DNA from: Streptomyces sp. HB132
GTDB taxonomy: Bacteria > Actinomycetota > Actinomycetes > Streptomycetales > Streptomycetaceae
DNA: 64,000 nucleotides
Direction of reading: 5' to 3'
Assembly: GCF_016909575.1 (NCBI RefSeq)
Contig: NZ_JAFBGA010000017.1
Coordinates: 104,001 to 168,000, forward strand
Part shown: positions 18,153 to 27,004 of the stretch, piece by piece
How the letters are laid out: the number at the start of each line of letters is the position of its first letter
Numbering within the stretch: the first letter of the stretch is position 1
Position numbers and translations under genes: made by a program
The notes under the pieces: generated by a model
The model's database searches: none
Seen by the model: the letters and a program-made list of their open reading frames with translations, nothing else
What the model was told of the DNA's origin: nothing

Positions 18153-18827
18153 TCACTCGGCCTGCTGGTCACCCGGCCCGCTCTGGTCGCCCGGTCCACA
18201 GAGCGATCTCGCGGCACTTCCCGAGTGCGCCCCGAGCAAGTCCGGCGGCGGTTCCAGCAGTCGTCGGTGGGCGGGAAGCCAGCCGGACGAGTTCCGGCCG
18301 GCCGCCGCCAGCAAGCGGGCGTACTCGTCCGCCATGGTCTGCACGGTCCAGTGCGCGTTCAGCCCGCTCGGATTGGGCAGCGCCCAGACACGGGAGCCGC
18401 CGACGGTCCGTTCCTGCGGGCCGATCCGCGCACGGCGATCGCCGAAGGCGGTGCGATAAGCGGTGACACCGACGACCGCGAGCCACAGCGGGCGCAGTTC
18501 TTCCACCTTGGCCGAGAGCACTCTGCCGCCTTCACGGAACTCCTCCGGGCCGAGCTCGTCCGCCCGCGCCGTGGCCCTGGCCACCACATTGGTGATTCCC
18601 AGACCGAAGCCCAGAAGTTGTTCCTGTTCCGACGCTTTCAGCTGCCTCGGTGTGAAGCCCGACCGGTGCAGTACCGGCCAGAACCGATTGCCTGGATGGG
18701 CGAAGTGGTGCCCCGTGGCGGCAGTCGTGAGGCTGGGGTTGATTCCGCAGAAGAGCACACGCAGACCGCCCGCGACCACGTCCGGTACGACGCGATCGCG
18801 GGCGGCCTGGAGCTCCTCGGGTGTCAT
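18153..18827 (-). CDS. mug: G/U mismatch-specific uracil-DNA glycosylase (Mug-like)
   Basis: A 224-residue member of the uracil-DNA glycosylase superfamily. It has the active-site segment LFCGINPSLTTAATGHHFAH and the second motif LPNPSGLNAHW that inserts into the DNA helix. Asn in GINPS, in place of the Asp of family 1 enzymes, marks the Mug/TDG group, which excises uracil or thymine opposite G. The start MTPEELQAARDR at 18827 is preferred over upstream codons that encode low-complexity Arg/Ser sequence antisense to the purB end. The gene follows purB on the same strand by 19 bases and may be co-transcribed. The last 35 residues are variable and Gly/Pro-rich. Confidence 0.92.
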   Translation of the reverse strand: MTPEELQAARDRVVPDVVAGGLRVLFCGINPSLTTAATGHHFAHPGNRFWPVLHRSGFTPRQLKASEQEQLLGFGLGITNVVARATARADELGPEEFREGGRVLSAKVEELRPLWLAVVGVTAYRTAFGDRRARIGPQERTVGGSRVWALPNPSGLNAHWTVQTMADEYARLLAAAGRNSSGWLPAHRRLLEPPPDLLGAHSGSAARSLCGPGDQSGPGDQQAE

Positions 18828-18846
18828 CCTGCAGTGGTGGCAGCCG

Positions 18847-20289
18847 TCAGAGGATGGAGCCGGGGGAATACGCGGCAGCCTCCGGGTGCTGCTTGGTGAT
18901 CTGCTCGATCCTGCGGACCACCGACGCGACCTGGCCGCCCGCCGCACCGGTGAACGACAGCTTGTCAGCCATCAGGGCATCGAGCTCGTCGCGGTCGAGC
19001 GGGATCCGCTCGTCGGCGGCCAGCTTGTCCAGCAGCTCGTTGCGCTCCGCACCCTGCTCCCGCATGGCGAGCGCCGAGGCTACCGCGTTCTCCTTGATGG
19101 CCTCGTGCGCGACCTCGCGGCCGACCCCGGCCCGCACCGCGCCCATCAGCACCTTGGTCGTGGCCAGGAACGGAAGGTAGCGGTCCAGCTCACGCGCCAC
19201 GACCGCGGGGAACGCACCGAACTCGTCGAGCACCGTGAGGAAGGTCTCCAGCAGACCGTCGAAGGCGAAGAAGGCGTCCGGCAGCGCGACCCGGCGGACC
19301 ACGGAGCAGGACACGTCGCCCTCGTTCCACTGGTCACCCGCGAGCTCGCCCGTCATCGACGCGTAGCCGCGCAGGATCACCATCAAGCCGTTCACGCGCT
19401 CGCAGGAGCGGGTGTTCATCTTGTGCGGCATCGCCGACGAGCCGACCTGGCCGGGCTTGAAGCCCTCGGTCACCAGTTCGTGTCCGGCCATCAGCCGGAT
19501 GGTCTTGGCGACCGACGAGGGAGCGGCGGCCAGCTGGACCAGCGCCGTCACCACGTCGTAGTCGAGGGAGCGGGGGTATACCTGGCCGACGGAGGTGAAG
19601 GCGTGCGCGAACCCGAGGTGCCCGGCGATGCGCTGCTCCAGGTCGGCGAGCTTGTCCGCGTCGCCGCCGAGCAGGTCGAGCATGTCCTGCGCCGTGCCGA
19701 CAGGCCCCTTGATGCCGCGCAGGGGGTATCGGCCCAGCAGATCCTCCAGCCGGCCGTAGGACACGAGCAGCTCGTCCGCGGCGGTGGCGAAGCGCTTGCC
19801 GAGCGTCGTCGCCTGCGCGGCGACGTTGTGCGAACGACCCGCCATGACCAGCTCGCCGTACTCCGCCGCGAGCTTGCCGAGCCGCGCCAGTACCGCCACG
19901 GAACGGTCGCGCATCAGCTCCAGGGAGAGCCGGATCTGCAGCTGCTCGACGTTCTCGGTGAGGTCACGGGAGGTCATCCCCTTATGGACCTGCTCATGGC
20001 CGGCGAGAGCGTTGAACTCCTCGATGCGGGCCTTCACGTCGTGCCGGGTGACCTTCTCGCGCTCGGCGATCGAGACGAGATCGACCTGGTCGATCACTCG
20101 TTCGTAGTCGGCCAGCGCGGCGTCGGGCACATCGATCCCGAGGTCCTTCTGAGCGCGCAGCACCGCCAGCCACAGCTGACGTTCCAGCTTCACCTTCTGC
20201 TCGGGGGACCAGAGGACGGCCAGCTCCGTAGAGGCATAGCGGCCGGCCAGGACATTGGGGATGCGAGGCTTCGCAGACACAGCAGTCAC
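18847..20289 (-). CDS. purB: adenylosuccinate lyase
   Basis: A 480-residue enzyme of the fumarase/aspartase superfamily. It cleaves SAICAR and adenylosuccinate to release fumarate in purine synthesis. The family signature GSSAMPHKMNTRSCE is complete, and catalytic His regions are visible in KGMTSRDLTENVEQ and GRSHNVAAQATTLGKR. The start is GTG (VTAVSAKPRIPNVLAGRY) at 20289, which gives the family length. No ribosome site precedes it, but a TAGAAT box ends eight bases upstream, suggesting a leaderless or nearly leaderless transcript. mug follows on the same strand. Confidence 0.97.
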   Translation of the reverse strand: MTAVSAKPRIPNVLAGRYASTELAVLWSPEQKVKLERQLWLAVLRAQKDLGIDVPDAALADYERVIDQVDLVSIAEREKVTRHDVKARIEEFNALAGHEQVHKGMTSRDLTENVEQLQIRLSLELMRDRSVAVLARLGKLAAEYGELVMAGRSHNVAAQATTLGKRFATAADELLVSYGRLEDLLGRYPLRGIKGPVGTAQDMLDLLGGDADKLADLEQRIAGHLGFAHAFTSVGQVYPRSLDYDVVTALVQLAAAPSSVAKTIRLMAGHELVTEGFKPGQVGSSAMPHKMNTRSCERVNGLMVILRGYASMTGELAGDQWNEGDVSCSVVRRVALPDAFFAFDGLLETFLTVLDEFGAFPAVVARELDRYLPFLATTKVLMGAVRAGVGREVAHEAIKENAVASALAMREQGAERNELLDKLAADERIPLDRDELDALMADKLSFTGAAGGQVASVVRRIEQITKQHPEAAAYSPGSIL

Positions 20290-20297
20290 GTGTCCCG

Positions 20298-20303
20298 ATT
20301 CTA
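20298..20303 (-). promoter_or_regulatory. -10 box directly before purB (leaderless candidate)
   Basis: TAGAAT on the minus strand, eight bases before the GTG start of purB. With a usual 6-8 base gap, transcription would start at or within two bases of the start codon. No convincing -35 was found. Confidence 0.5.
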
Positions 20304-20509
20304 CTGGCGGTTTCTGCAGGTCTGCGCCGCGGGCTGGTTTGTGCTTTCCCACAAGGCACTCGCCTCCTCGTGCCGGCGTGGCTTCCCGGTGCGCGGACCC
20401 CGAGTCCCGCGGACAGGGCTCCGGCGTCAGTCGGCGCGTTCGTCCTGGGCGGGACGCAGCCGAGTTCGAGCAACCGAGAGGTGGTACCCGGCCGCCTGCC
20501 GCGATGCGA

Positions 20510-21349
20510 TCAGCCGTCGAGCCGACGCCACCCCGTCACCGGTCCGGGGGTCGTGGCCCCGTCCTGTGGAGAGATCCAGAACGCCTTCCCCAGCCCCGCG
20601 TCGAACTGTGAGCCGGCCCGGCCGTCACCGGACGAGCGCCCGGTCAGACGCCGTCCGATCCACGGCATCAGATGCTGCCGGGCGAACCGGACGTCATCGA
20701 TCCGCCGCTGCGCCCACCGTGCGGGCGCCGACGCGGGCATCGGGGACTGCCAGTCACTCTCGGCGGGCAGCCCAAGCGCCTGCCAGACCGCCTCCGCGAC
20801 CCTCCGATGGCCTTCGGCCGTCAGGTGCAGCCTGTCGACGTCCCACATACGCGGATCGCCCAGTGACGGCGCACCGTACAGGTCGGCGACCACCGCACCA
20901 TGCCGCTCGGCCAGGTCGCCGATCAGAGTGAACAGTTCCTCCATGCGCGGACGGAAGCGTTCCATGACCGGACCGTTACGGCCGGGGCTCCGCATGAGCA
21001 CCAAGGTCTTGCACGAGGGCGCGAGACGCTCCACCGCCTCCTCCAGCCGGCCGCGGACCATACCCATGTCGCACTTCGGCCGCAGGGTGTCGTTGAGCCC
21101 GCCGACGAGCGTGATCACATCCGGCTGCAACGCCGCGGCGACCCCGACCTGCTCGTCGACGATCTGGCCGATGAGCTTTCCCCGTACGGCGAGGTTGGCG
21201 TACCGGAACCCGGGCGTACGGGCCGCGAGGCGGGCGGCGAGGACATCGGCCCACCCGCGATAAGAACCATCGGGCAGCAGATCCGACATGCCCTCGGTGA
21301 ACGAGTCGCCGACCGCGACAAGACTGGTGTAGGAGGCATTCAATTCCAT
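20510..21349 (-). CDS. SGNH/GDSL-type hydrolase
   Basis: A 279-residue SGNH-fold esterase. Block I is VAVGDSFTEGM (nucleophile Ser), block III is VGGLNDT (oxyanion Asn), and block V is DRLHLTAEGH with the catalytic Asp and His. There is no signal peptide at the chosen ATG (21349, MELNASYTSL), so it is cytoplasmic, unlike many secreted GDSL lipases. The C-terminal 70 residues are Arg/Trp/Gly-rich and less conserved. An upstream frame extension is low complexity and not preferred. The natural substrate is unknown; the family includes acyl esterases and carbohydrate deacetylases. Confidence 0.9.
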   Translation of the reverse strand: MELNASYTSLVAVGDSFTEGMSDLLPDGSYRGWADVLAARLAARTPGFRYANLAVRGKLIGQIVDEQVGVAAALQPDVITLVGGLNDTLRPKCDMGMVRGRLEEAVERLAPSCKTLVLMRSPGRNGPVMERFRPRMEELFTLIGDLAERHGAVVADLYGAPSLGDPRMWDVDRLHLTAEGHRRVAEAVWQALGLPAESDWQSPMPASAPARWAQRRIDDVRFARQHLMPWIGRRLTGRSSGDGRAGSQFDAGLGKAFWISPQDGATTPGPVTGWRRLDG

Positions 21350-21512
21350 GGCGAGGCCGATCGTACCGCGCCGGTGGTCACTGGGCAGGATTCGTGGAGC
21401 GTCGACCCCCAGGACCCAGGGCAGAGGGCCCGGAGCCGGGGTCGGGAAAGCGCGGAAAAGGGGCACGACCACATGGCCGCGCCCCTACTCGCACCGTCCG
21501 CGACGATTACTT

Positions 21513-21558
<46 letters not shown>

Positions 21559-21626
21559 CCCGTACGTGACGGCCCTGGCCCCGGCCCGGTCGGAGTCTTC
21601 ACGCCGTCGCGGCCTCGACTCGTTCG

Positions 21627-22646
21627 TCAGCGGGCCTGGGGCCTGCCCACGAGCTCGCGCAGCACGTCCTCCATCGTGATCATGCCCGCCAGCCGGTCGT
21701 CCTCGTCGAGCACGGCAGCCAGGTGCGTCCGACTCCGGCGGAGTGCGGTCAGCACGTCATCCAGAGGCGTCGCCGCACGCACCCGGGCGATCGGTCGCAG
21801 AGCGGTCACCGGGAACGGCACATCGCGCGGAGCGGCGTCCAGGGCGTCCTTCACATGGAGGTACCCGATGATGCGGTGCTCGCTGTCCATCACGGGGAAG
21901 CGCGAGAAGCCGGACTCGTGCGAGAGCCGTTCCAGCTCCTCCGGGGTCGTGCCGACCCTGGTGTACAGAACCCGGTCGACCGGGAGGAGCACGTCCCGGA
22001 CCGGCCGCCGGCCCAGTTCCAGCGCGTGGCGCAGACGGTCCGCCGAGCGGTCGTCGACGAGCCCGGAATCCTCGGCGTCCTTGACGAGGCGGGCGAGTTC
22101 GTCGTCGGAGAAGGTCGCGGAGACCTCGTCCTTCGTCTCCACCCGGAGCAGCTTGAGCAGGGCGTTGGCGAAGGCGTTGATCGCGAAGATCACCGGCTTC
22201 AGCGCCCTGGCCAGCGTCACCAGGGGCGGTCCGAGCAGCAGAGCGGTGCGGGCGGGCTCGGCCAGTGCGATGTTCTTCGGCACCATCTCGCCCAGCAGCA
22301 TGTGCAGATACGTCGCCACGGTCAGCGCGATCACGAACGAGATCGGGTGGACCAGTCCGTGCGGTACCCCCACCGCGTCGAAGACGGGCTCCAGCAGGTG
22401 GGCGATGGCAGGCTCGGCGACGATACCCAGCACCAGCGTGCAGAGCGTGATGCCCAGCTGAGCCGCCGCCAGAAGCGCCGACACGTGTTCGAGGCCCCAG
22501 ATGACGCTGCGGGCTCTGCGGTTCCCGGCCTCGGCCTCGGGCTCGATCTGACTGCGGCGTACGGAGATCAGAGCGAACTCCGCGCCGACGAAGAAGGCGT
22601 TGACCACCAGGGTCAGCAAGCCGATGAAGAGCTGGACGGCGATCAT
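21627..22646 (-). CDS. CNNM/CBS domain membrane protein (CorC/HlyC-like), short form
   Basis: A 339-residue protein with an N-terminal CNNM (DUF21) domain of three to four transmembrane segments (about 1-130; MIAVQLFIGLLTLVVNAFFV). A pair of CBS domains follows (about 200-330; RFPVMDSEHRIIGYLHVKDA, HLAAVLDEDDRLAGMITMED). Family members are linked to Mg2+/Co2+ transport or efflux. It lacks the C-terminal CorC_HlyC domain that its upstream partner keeps. Its ATG overlaps the stop of the upstream CNNM gene by four bases, so the two are translationally coupled and probably form a heteromeric complex. Confidence 0.92.
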   Translation of the reverse strand: MIAVQLFIGLLTLVVNAFFVGAEFALISVRRSQIEPEAEAGNRRARSVIWGLEHVSALLAAAQLGITLCTLVLGIVAEPAIAHLLEPVFDAVGVPHGLVHPISFVIALTVATYLHMLLGEMVPKNIALAEPARTALLLGPPLVTLARALKPVIFAINAFANALLKLLRVETKDEVSATFSDDELARLVKDAEDSGLVDDRSADRLRHALELGRRPVRDVLLPVDRVLYTRVGTTPEELERLSHESGFSRFPVMDSEHRIIGYLHVKDALDAAPRDVPFPVTALRPIARVRAATPLDDVLTALRRSRTHLAAVLDEDDRLAGMITMEDVLRELVGRPQAR

Positions 22647-23980
22647 CGTTCGTCCACCTCCGGCTCGTCGTCACCGGGCAGGGGCGCGTGGAGCAGCGCG
22701 CGCGCGGCGCGGTGCCCCGAAGCGTCCACCACGTCGATCCGCCAACCCGTGAGCTCGACGGTGTCGCCGACCACCGGAATCCGGCCGACCTCCGTGGCGA
22801 TCAGCCCGGCCAGTGTCTCGTACGGTCCGTCCGGCACCCGCAGTCCGATCGTGCGGAGCTGGTCCGTGCGGGCCGCTCCGTCCGCCGACCACAGCGTGCG
22901 GCCGTCAGCGTCCTCGCCCGCGGCCGCGAGGTCGGGGGTCTCGTGCGGGTCGTGCTCGTCCCGCACCTCGCCGACGACTTCCTCCACGATGTCCTCCAGC
23001 GTCACCACTCCCGCCGTGCCGCCGTACTCGTCGATGACGACGGCCATGGCCAGTTTCCCGGAGAGGCGGTCCAGCAGGCGGTCCACGGTCAGGGTCTCCG
23101 GCACGAGCAAGGGCTCGCGGAGCATGTCCGAGACCCGCTTACGGGGCCGCTGCTCCGCAGGAATGGCCAGTACGTCCTTGATGTGCGCGACGCCGACCAC
23201 CGTGTCCAGGCTGCCCCGGTAGACGGGGAACCGGGAGAGGCCGGTCGCCCGGGTCGCGTTCGCGACGTCCTCGGCGGTCGCCTGTACCTCCAGGGCCGTG
23301 ACCTGCACGCGGGGTGTCATCACGTTCTCCGCGGTCAGTTCGGACAGGTTGAGGGTGCGCACGAAGAGTTCCGCGGTGTCCGCCTCGAGAGCGCCCTCCT
23401 TCGCGGAGTGGCGTGCCAGGGCGACCAGCTCCTGCGGGCTGCGCGCCGAGGCCAGCTCCTCGGCCGGTTCGAGGCCGAAGCGTCGCACCATCCGGTTCGC
23501 GGTGTTGTTGAGATGGCTGATGAAGGGCCGGAAGACCGCCGTGAACGCGCGCTGCGGTGCCGCGACCGTGCGTGCGACCGCCAGGGGGGAGGAGATCGCC
23601 CAGTTCTTCGGGACGAGCTCACCCACCACCATCAGGACCACGGTGGACAGTGCGGTGCCGATCACGAGCGCCAGCGAGGAGGACACGCCGGGCGACAGCC
23701 CGGTCGCCTCCACAGGTCCCCGGATCAGCGCGGCGATGGACGGCTCGGAGAGCATGCCCACGACCAGGTTGGTGACGGTGATTCCGAGCTGAGCGCCGGA
23801 GAGCTGGTAGGTGAGGCTGCGTACGGCCTTGAGAGCTCCCGCCGCACCTCGGTCCCCTCGCTCGACGCTCCGTTCGAGCTCGCCACGTTCCACTGTGGTG
23901 AGAGAGAACTCGGCCGCCACGAACACGCCGCAGACGAGGGAGAGCAGGAGCGCCACGAGGAGCAGGAGCACTTCGGTCAT
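22643..23980 (-). CDS. CNNM/CBS/CorC_HlyC membrane protein, long form
   Basis: A 445-residue paralogue of the next gene. It has a CNNM transmembrane domain (about 1-190), two CBS domains (about 205-330; RFPVYRGSLDTVVGVAHIKD, AMAVVIDEYGGTAGVVTLED) and a C-terminal CorC_HlyC domain (about 350-435). It is likely to act in magnesium/divalent cation homeostasis in the cytoplasmic membrane. The start at 23980 is supported by GGAGG seven bases upstream. About 200 bases of leader separate it from the neighbouring GNAT gene; I could not identify a known metal riboswitch there. Paired CNNM genes are common in Streptomyces. Confidence 0.92.
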   Translation of the reverse strand: MTEVLLLLVALLLSLVCGVFVAAEFSLTTVERGELERSVERGDRGAAGALKAVRSLTYQLSGAQLGITVTNLVVGMLSEPSIAALIRGPVEATGLSPGVSSSLALVIGTALSTVVLMVVGELVPKNWAISSPLAVARTVAAPQRAFTAVFRPFISHLNNTANRMVRRFGLEPAEELASARSPQELVALARHSAKEGALEADTAELFVRTLNLSELTAENVMTPRVQVTALEVQATAEDVANATRATGLSRFPVYRGSLDTVVGVAHIKDVLAIPAEQRPRKRVSDMLREPLLVPETLTVDRLLDRLSGKLAMAVVIDEYGGTAGVVTLEDIVEEVVGEVRDEHDPHETPDLAAAGEDADGRTLWSADGAARTDQLRTIGLRVPDGPYETLAGLIATEVGRIPVVGDTVELTGWRIDVVDASGHRAARALLHAPLPGDDEPEVDER

Positions 23981-24189
23981 CGGTTCACCTCCGTCCCATG
24001 GTCGGGCAGGGGCAGAGGGATCGCGCGATGTCGGCGGTATCGACTACTGGGGGGCTCGCCCATGGGCGGACGCTCACACCTTTCGAATGGGTCGGACGGT
24101 CGAGGATTCATAGTAAAGGATCGGCAAAAAGGCCCGTCCGGTGTGCGGTTCGTGGTTTGTCGCAAGTGTCCGGCGGACCCGGTCGCGTG

Positions 24190-24609
24190 TCAGAGAGACC
24201 TGACCCAGCGCCGCCAGTGGTCCTCGCGATGGTAGCCAGCCGCGCCCCATGCGTGGTGGGCCCGCTCGTTGGACTCCAGGACCATGGCGTCGATCCGCCG
24301 CCCGCCCAGGGCGAGGAATCTTCGCTCCGCGGCGTCCAGCAGCGCACGGGCGACGCCCTGTCGGCGATGCCCGGGGTGTACGGCGAGGCGGTACACGGAG
24401 CATCGCCATCCGTCGAAACCGGCTATGACGGACCCGACGACCACGTCGTCCCGCGCTGCGAGGAGGAGGGACTCGGGATCCCGTGCGATGAGCCGGGTCA
24501 CCCCGTCGTGATCGTCGGTGATGCTCGTGCCCTCCGCCGCCTCACGCCAGAACCGCAGGACAGGATCGACGTCGGCGAGGGTCGCGCAGCGGATGCTGAG
24601 ATCGGTCAT
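24190..24609 (-). CDS. GNAT family N-acetyltransferase
   Basis: A 139-residue single-domain acetyltransferase (MTDLSIRCATLADVDPVLRF). It contains the acetyl-CoA-binding motif VHPGHRRQGVARALLDAAE (Q/RxxGxG/A) and the final strands LESNERAHHAWGAAGYHRED, as in RimI-like proteins. The start at 24609 is chosen because upstream codons give low-complexity Arg/Gly/Pro sequence. It transcribes leftwards. The substrate is unknown; the short length suggests a small amine or protein N-terminus. Confidence 0.9.
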   Translation of the reverse strand: MTDLSIRCATLADVDPVLRFWREAAEGTSITDDHDGVTRLIARDPESLLLAARDDVVVGSVIAGFDGWRCSVYRLAVHPGHRRQGVARALLDAAERRFLALGGRRIDAMVLESNERAHHAWGAAGYHREDHWRRWVRSL

Positions 24610-24902
24610 GATTCGAGCCAACCAGAGTGTCCGGGGGGAAAGCGAGCGCTTACCGGTGCCGGGCGGAGGCAGTGGCGGATGGGCGGCGTAGTCGCCGCCT
24701 CGAACCGCGGCGTACCCACCCCGCCGTAACCGTTCGTCCCGCGCGAGGGGCCACAGCCGCACAGCCGAAGGCCGGCCCGCCCCGTGCAAGGGCAACCCAG
24801 CCACACAGCCGAAGGTCGTCCCGCCTGCTCGGGGCGCCCTCGCCGCACCGCGGAAGGCCGCTCACCACGGCGCCCGCAGGTTCCGGCCCGTTCCCCTTGC
24901 GA
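24610..24902. other. divergent intergenic region, no gene seen
   Basis: About 290 bases between the GNAT gene and the antitoxin-like gene. It contains two copies of a 13-base CACAGCCGAAGG(C/T) stretch (near 24757 and 24800) but no coding signal. Confidence 0.5.
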
Positions 24903-24925
24903 GCGCTAGCGCACTCGCGCTAGCG
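24903..24925. promoter_or_regulatory. double palindrome, probable operator of the RHH/Doc pair
   Basis: Two copies of the self-complementary 8-mer CGCTAGCG (24904-24911 and 24918-24925) are spaced 14 bases apart and end seven bases before the GTG start of the ribbon-helix-helix gene. Such repeats are the usual binding sites of RHH antitoxins that autorepress their operon. Confidence 0.7.
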
Positions 24926-24932
24926 TGATGCC

Positions 24933-25160
24933 GTGCCCAAGACTCAGCTGAACGTCCGCGTGGACGAGGCCACCGCCGAGGCGGCGCGGCAGCGCGCCCT
25001 GCAGCGCGGGATGAGCGTGAACCGCTACATAGAGGAGCTCGTCAAACAGGATGCCGGCGAGGTGGGACACACCTTCGTCGAGGCCGCGGCCGACTTCATG
25101 AAGCAGTACGAGTCGGTGTTCGCCGAGGAGTTCGGCCCGGAGCGCGAAGGCACCCGTTGA
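24933..25160 (+). CDS. ribbon-helix-helix antitoxin-like protein
   Basis: A 75-residue protein. The N-terminal 45 residues (TQLNVRVDEATAEAARQRAL then MSVNRYIEELVKQ) form a MetJ/Arc/CopG ribbon-helix-helix DNA-binding fold. The C-terminal acidic tail (FMKQYESVFAEEFGPE) would be the toxin-binding part. It starts GTG at 24933. Its stop overlaps the next start by four bases (TTGA). A paired palindrome immediately upstream supports autoregulation. It is the antitoxin-like half of a two-gene unit common in Streptomyces. Confidence 0.88.
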   Translation: MPKTQLNVRVDEATAEAARQRALQRGMSVNRYIEELVKQDAGEVGHTFVEAAADFMKQYESVFAEEFGPEREGTR

Positions 25161-25528
25161 ACCTGCAGATCGACCTTTCCTGGCTGCTCATGGTCGCTGA
25201 GCACAAGACGCCCGGTGATCCGCAGGTCGTGGACTGGGGTGCACTCGTCGCCGCTGTGAGCCGGCACGAGGCGGAGATCTTCGGCAGCCCCGTCTACAGC
25301 GACCCGCACTCCCGGGCAGCCGCCATGCTGCAGCTGCTGCTCCATGTGCCCGCGCTCGAGCACTCCAACGCGATGTTCGCCTCGGCCGTCGCCTACGGCT
25401 ACCTCGTCGCCTCAGGGCTGAAGGTCATCACTTCTCCCGAGCAGGTGCGCGATCTGGCCCGGCTCGTGAAGGAAGGCAAGGCCGACGTCCGGGCCATCGC
25501 CGACGAGCTGCGCCGGTGGAGTCTGTGA
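25157..25528 (+). CDS. Fic/Doc-like toxin component with degenerate Fic motif
   Basis: A 123-residue all-helical protein beginning MNLQIDLSWLLMVAEH (TTG start, overlapping the antitoxin stop). The helical layout matches Doc, but the active loop HPFxxGN(K/R) is replaced: residues 63-71 read HVPALEHSN, keeping the His and Asn but not the Phe, Gly-Asn pair or basic residue. Doc phosphorylates EF-Tu using ATP through that loop, so this copy may be inactive or have changed chemistry. Homologues with the same altered loop are, from memory, widespread in Streptomyces, which argues for a retained role and against recent decay. Confidence 0.8.
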   Translation: MNLQIDLSWLLMVAEHKTPGDPQVVDWGALVAAVSRHEAEIFGSPVYSDPHSRAAAMLQLLLHVPALEHSNAMFASAVAYGYLVASGLKVITSPEQVRDLARLVKEGKADVRAIADELRRWSL

Positions 25529-25538
25529 CCGGATCTCC

Positions 25539-26234
25539 TCAGCCGGCCTCCGCCGAGCGGTCCACCACACCGGACCGGCGGGCCACGCCGAGCACGCACG
25601 GGGAACTCGGCAGCTGCACGCCCCGTTCCGGGATACGGAACCTGCGGTACAGCCCCAGCTCGAATCCGGCCTCCTCAATTGCCGCGACCGTGTCCCGCGC
25701 CGTGTGACAGCCCCCGAAGAGCAGCGGCCAGAGTGTGCGGTCCGCCGCACGCTGTGTCGTCGCCAGCGTCCGCCCCGGAGCCAGGGTGTGCTCGAGGAAG
25801 CGCAGTTCACCGCCCGGCCGCAGCACACGCTTGATCTCCGCCAGAGCCCGGGGCAGGTCCCTCACCGTGCACAGGACCAGCGAGGCGACGGCCGCGTCGA
25901 ACGCCTCGCTCTTGACCGGTAGTGCCTCCGCCATGCCCGGCACCACGTCGACCGGCACGTCCGCGTGTCGCGCCGCACCGGACGCCAGCTGCCGCAGACT
26001 GCGCTCGGGCTCGATGGCCACCACTTCGGACACGGCTCCGGGGTAGTGCGCGAAGTTGAGACCGTTGCCCGCGCCGATCTCGATGACACGGCCGGAAAGG
26101 CCCGAGAGGAGTTCTTCGCGGCGCTCCGCCACACCTCCCTTGAGATCCGCGGTCACGCTCAGCCGGGCGTAGAACCGGGCGAATACCGGGTGGTGTACCG
26201 CGTCGCGGGGGACGGGTGTGCTGCGCCGACGCAT
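25539..26234 (-). CDS. class I SAM-dependent methyltransferase
   Basis: A 231-residue methyltransferase. The SAM-binding motif I is VIEIGAGNGLNFAHYP, followed by VVAIEPERSLRQLA, then ALPVKSEAFDAAVASLVLC (motif post-I/II) and LRPGGELRFLEHTL. This resembles the UbiE/METTL7-like group that acts on lipids or small thiols. The start at 26234 has GGAGG seven bases upstream. The gene follows bioD by 79 bases on the same strand, but its sequence is not BioC-like, so a role in pimeloyl synthesis is not supported. It converges on the Doc-like gene. Confidence 0.9.
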   Translation of the reverse strand: MRRRSTPVPRDAVHHPVFARFYARLSVTADLKGGVAERREELLSGLSGRVIEIGAGNGLNFAHYPGAVSEVVAIEPERSLRQLASGAARHADVPVDVVPGMAEALPVKSEAFDAAVASLVLCTVRDLPRALAEIKRVLRPGGELRFLEHTLAPGRTLATTQRAADRTLWPLLFGGCHTARDTVAAIEEAGFELGLYRRFRIPERGVQLPSSPCVLGVARRSGVVDRSAEAG

Positions 26235-26313
26235 GATCGGACCTCCTCGGAGGGCACGGGCACGTGGGTACGGCTCTCCTTCGATTCTCCCCCGTACGGG
26301 CCCGCTCAGCCGC

Positions 26314-27003
26314 TCATCCGGCGGGGCGTTTCCCGCCGAGTTCGGGTGACAGCCAACTCGCCGCCCGCGCCCGGAAGTCGGCCGGCGCCAACGCTCCCGC
26401 CCCGGCCGGGACCGCCCCGAGCAGTGGGGCGCCCGCCGCGACCGGGAGGTCGTCGATGTTGCACCGCGATGCCAGATCCGGCTCGGCCGGCATGCTGCCG
26501 ACCACCACCCCGCGACACGCGAGTCCTCGCGTCCGCAGCGCCTCCGTCGTCAGCGCGGTGGAGTTGAGGGTCCCCAGGCCTGCCGGCGCCACCACGAGGA
26601 CGGGTGCCGCCATCAGCCGCGCGGCGTCCGCGAGCGTGGACCCCTGCCCGTCGTAGCGGACGAGCAGCCCACCCGCCCCCTCGACCAGCACCAGGTCGTG
26701 CTCCGTCGCCAGCTTCTGGGCGGCTTCGGCGATCTCGTGCGGTCGTACGGGCGGGAGACCGGCTCGGCGCGCGGCTGTCCCGGGTGCCAACGGTTCCGGG
26801 AAGCGCGCCAGTTCGACCGCGGTGACATGAGCGCCCGCAAGGCGTGCCACCTCTGCGGCGTCTCCCGGCTCGCCCGGGGCGAGGCCGGTCTGCGCGGGCT
26901 TGAGGACCGCGACCCGCAGGTCCCGGGAGGCGGCCGCCACCGCCGCGGTCACGATCGTCTTGCCGATCTCGGTGCCCGTACCGGTGATCACGAGAATCTT
27001 CAT
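26314..27003 (-). CDS. bioD: dethiobiotin synthetase
   Basis: A 229-residue P-loop enzyme that closes the ureido ring of dethiobiotin from DAPA, CO2 and ATP. Visible are the Walker A-like VITGTGTEIGKTIVTAA, the KPAQTGL substrate lysine segment and the VLVEGAGGLLVRYD catalytic strand. The start MKILVITGTG at 27003 lies one base beyond the bioA stop, so translation is coupled. It is the third gene of the bioB-bioA-bioD operon. Confidence 0.95.
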   Translation of the reverse strand: MKILVITGTGTEIGKTIVTAAVAAASRDLRVAVLKPAQTGLAPGEPGDAAEVARLAGAHVTAVELARFPEPLAPGTAARRAGLPPVRPHEIAEAAQKLATEHDLVLVEGAGGLLVRYDGQGSTLADAARLMAAPVLVVAPAGLGTLNSTALTTEALRTRGLACRGVVVGSMPAEPDLASRCNIDDLPVAAGAPLLGAVPAGAGALAPADFRARAASWLSPELGGKRPAG

Positions 27004-27004
27004 C

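Noticed and set aside
18463..20931. 822-codon open frame on the plus strand
   Set aside because: It is antisense to purB and neighbours, is open only because of the high GC, and has no recognisable domain.
23981..24189. possible Mn2+/Mg2+ riboswitch before the CNNM genes
   Set aside because: I could not find the conserved yybP-ykoY or M-box elements in the leader by eye. A covariance search would be needed.
25539..26234. methyltransferase after bioD as a possible BioC
   Set aside because: The motifs are UbiE/METTL7-like, the gap is 79 bases and no BioH-like gene is present. Position alone is not enough.
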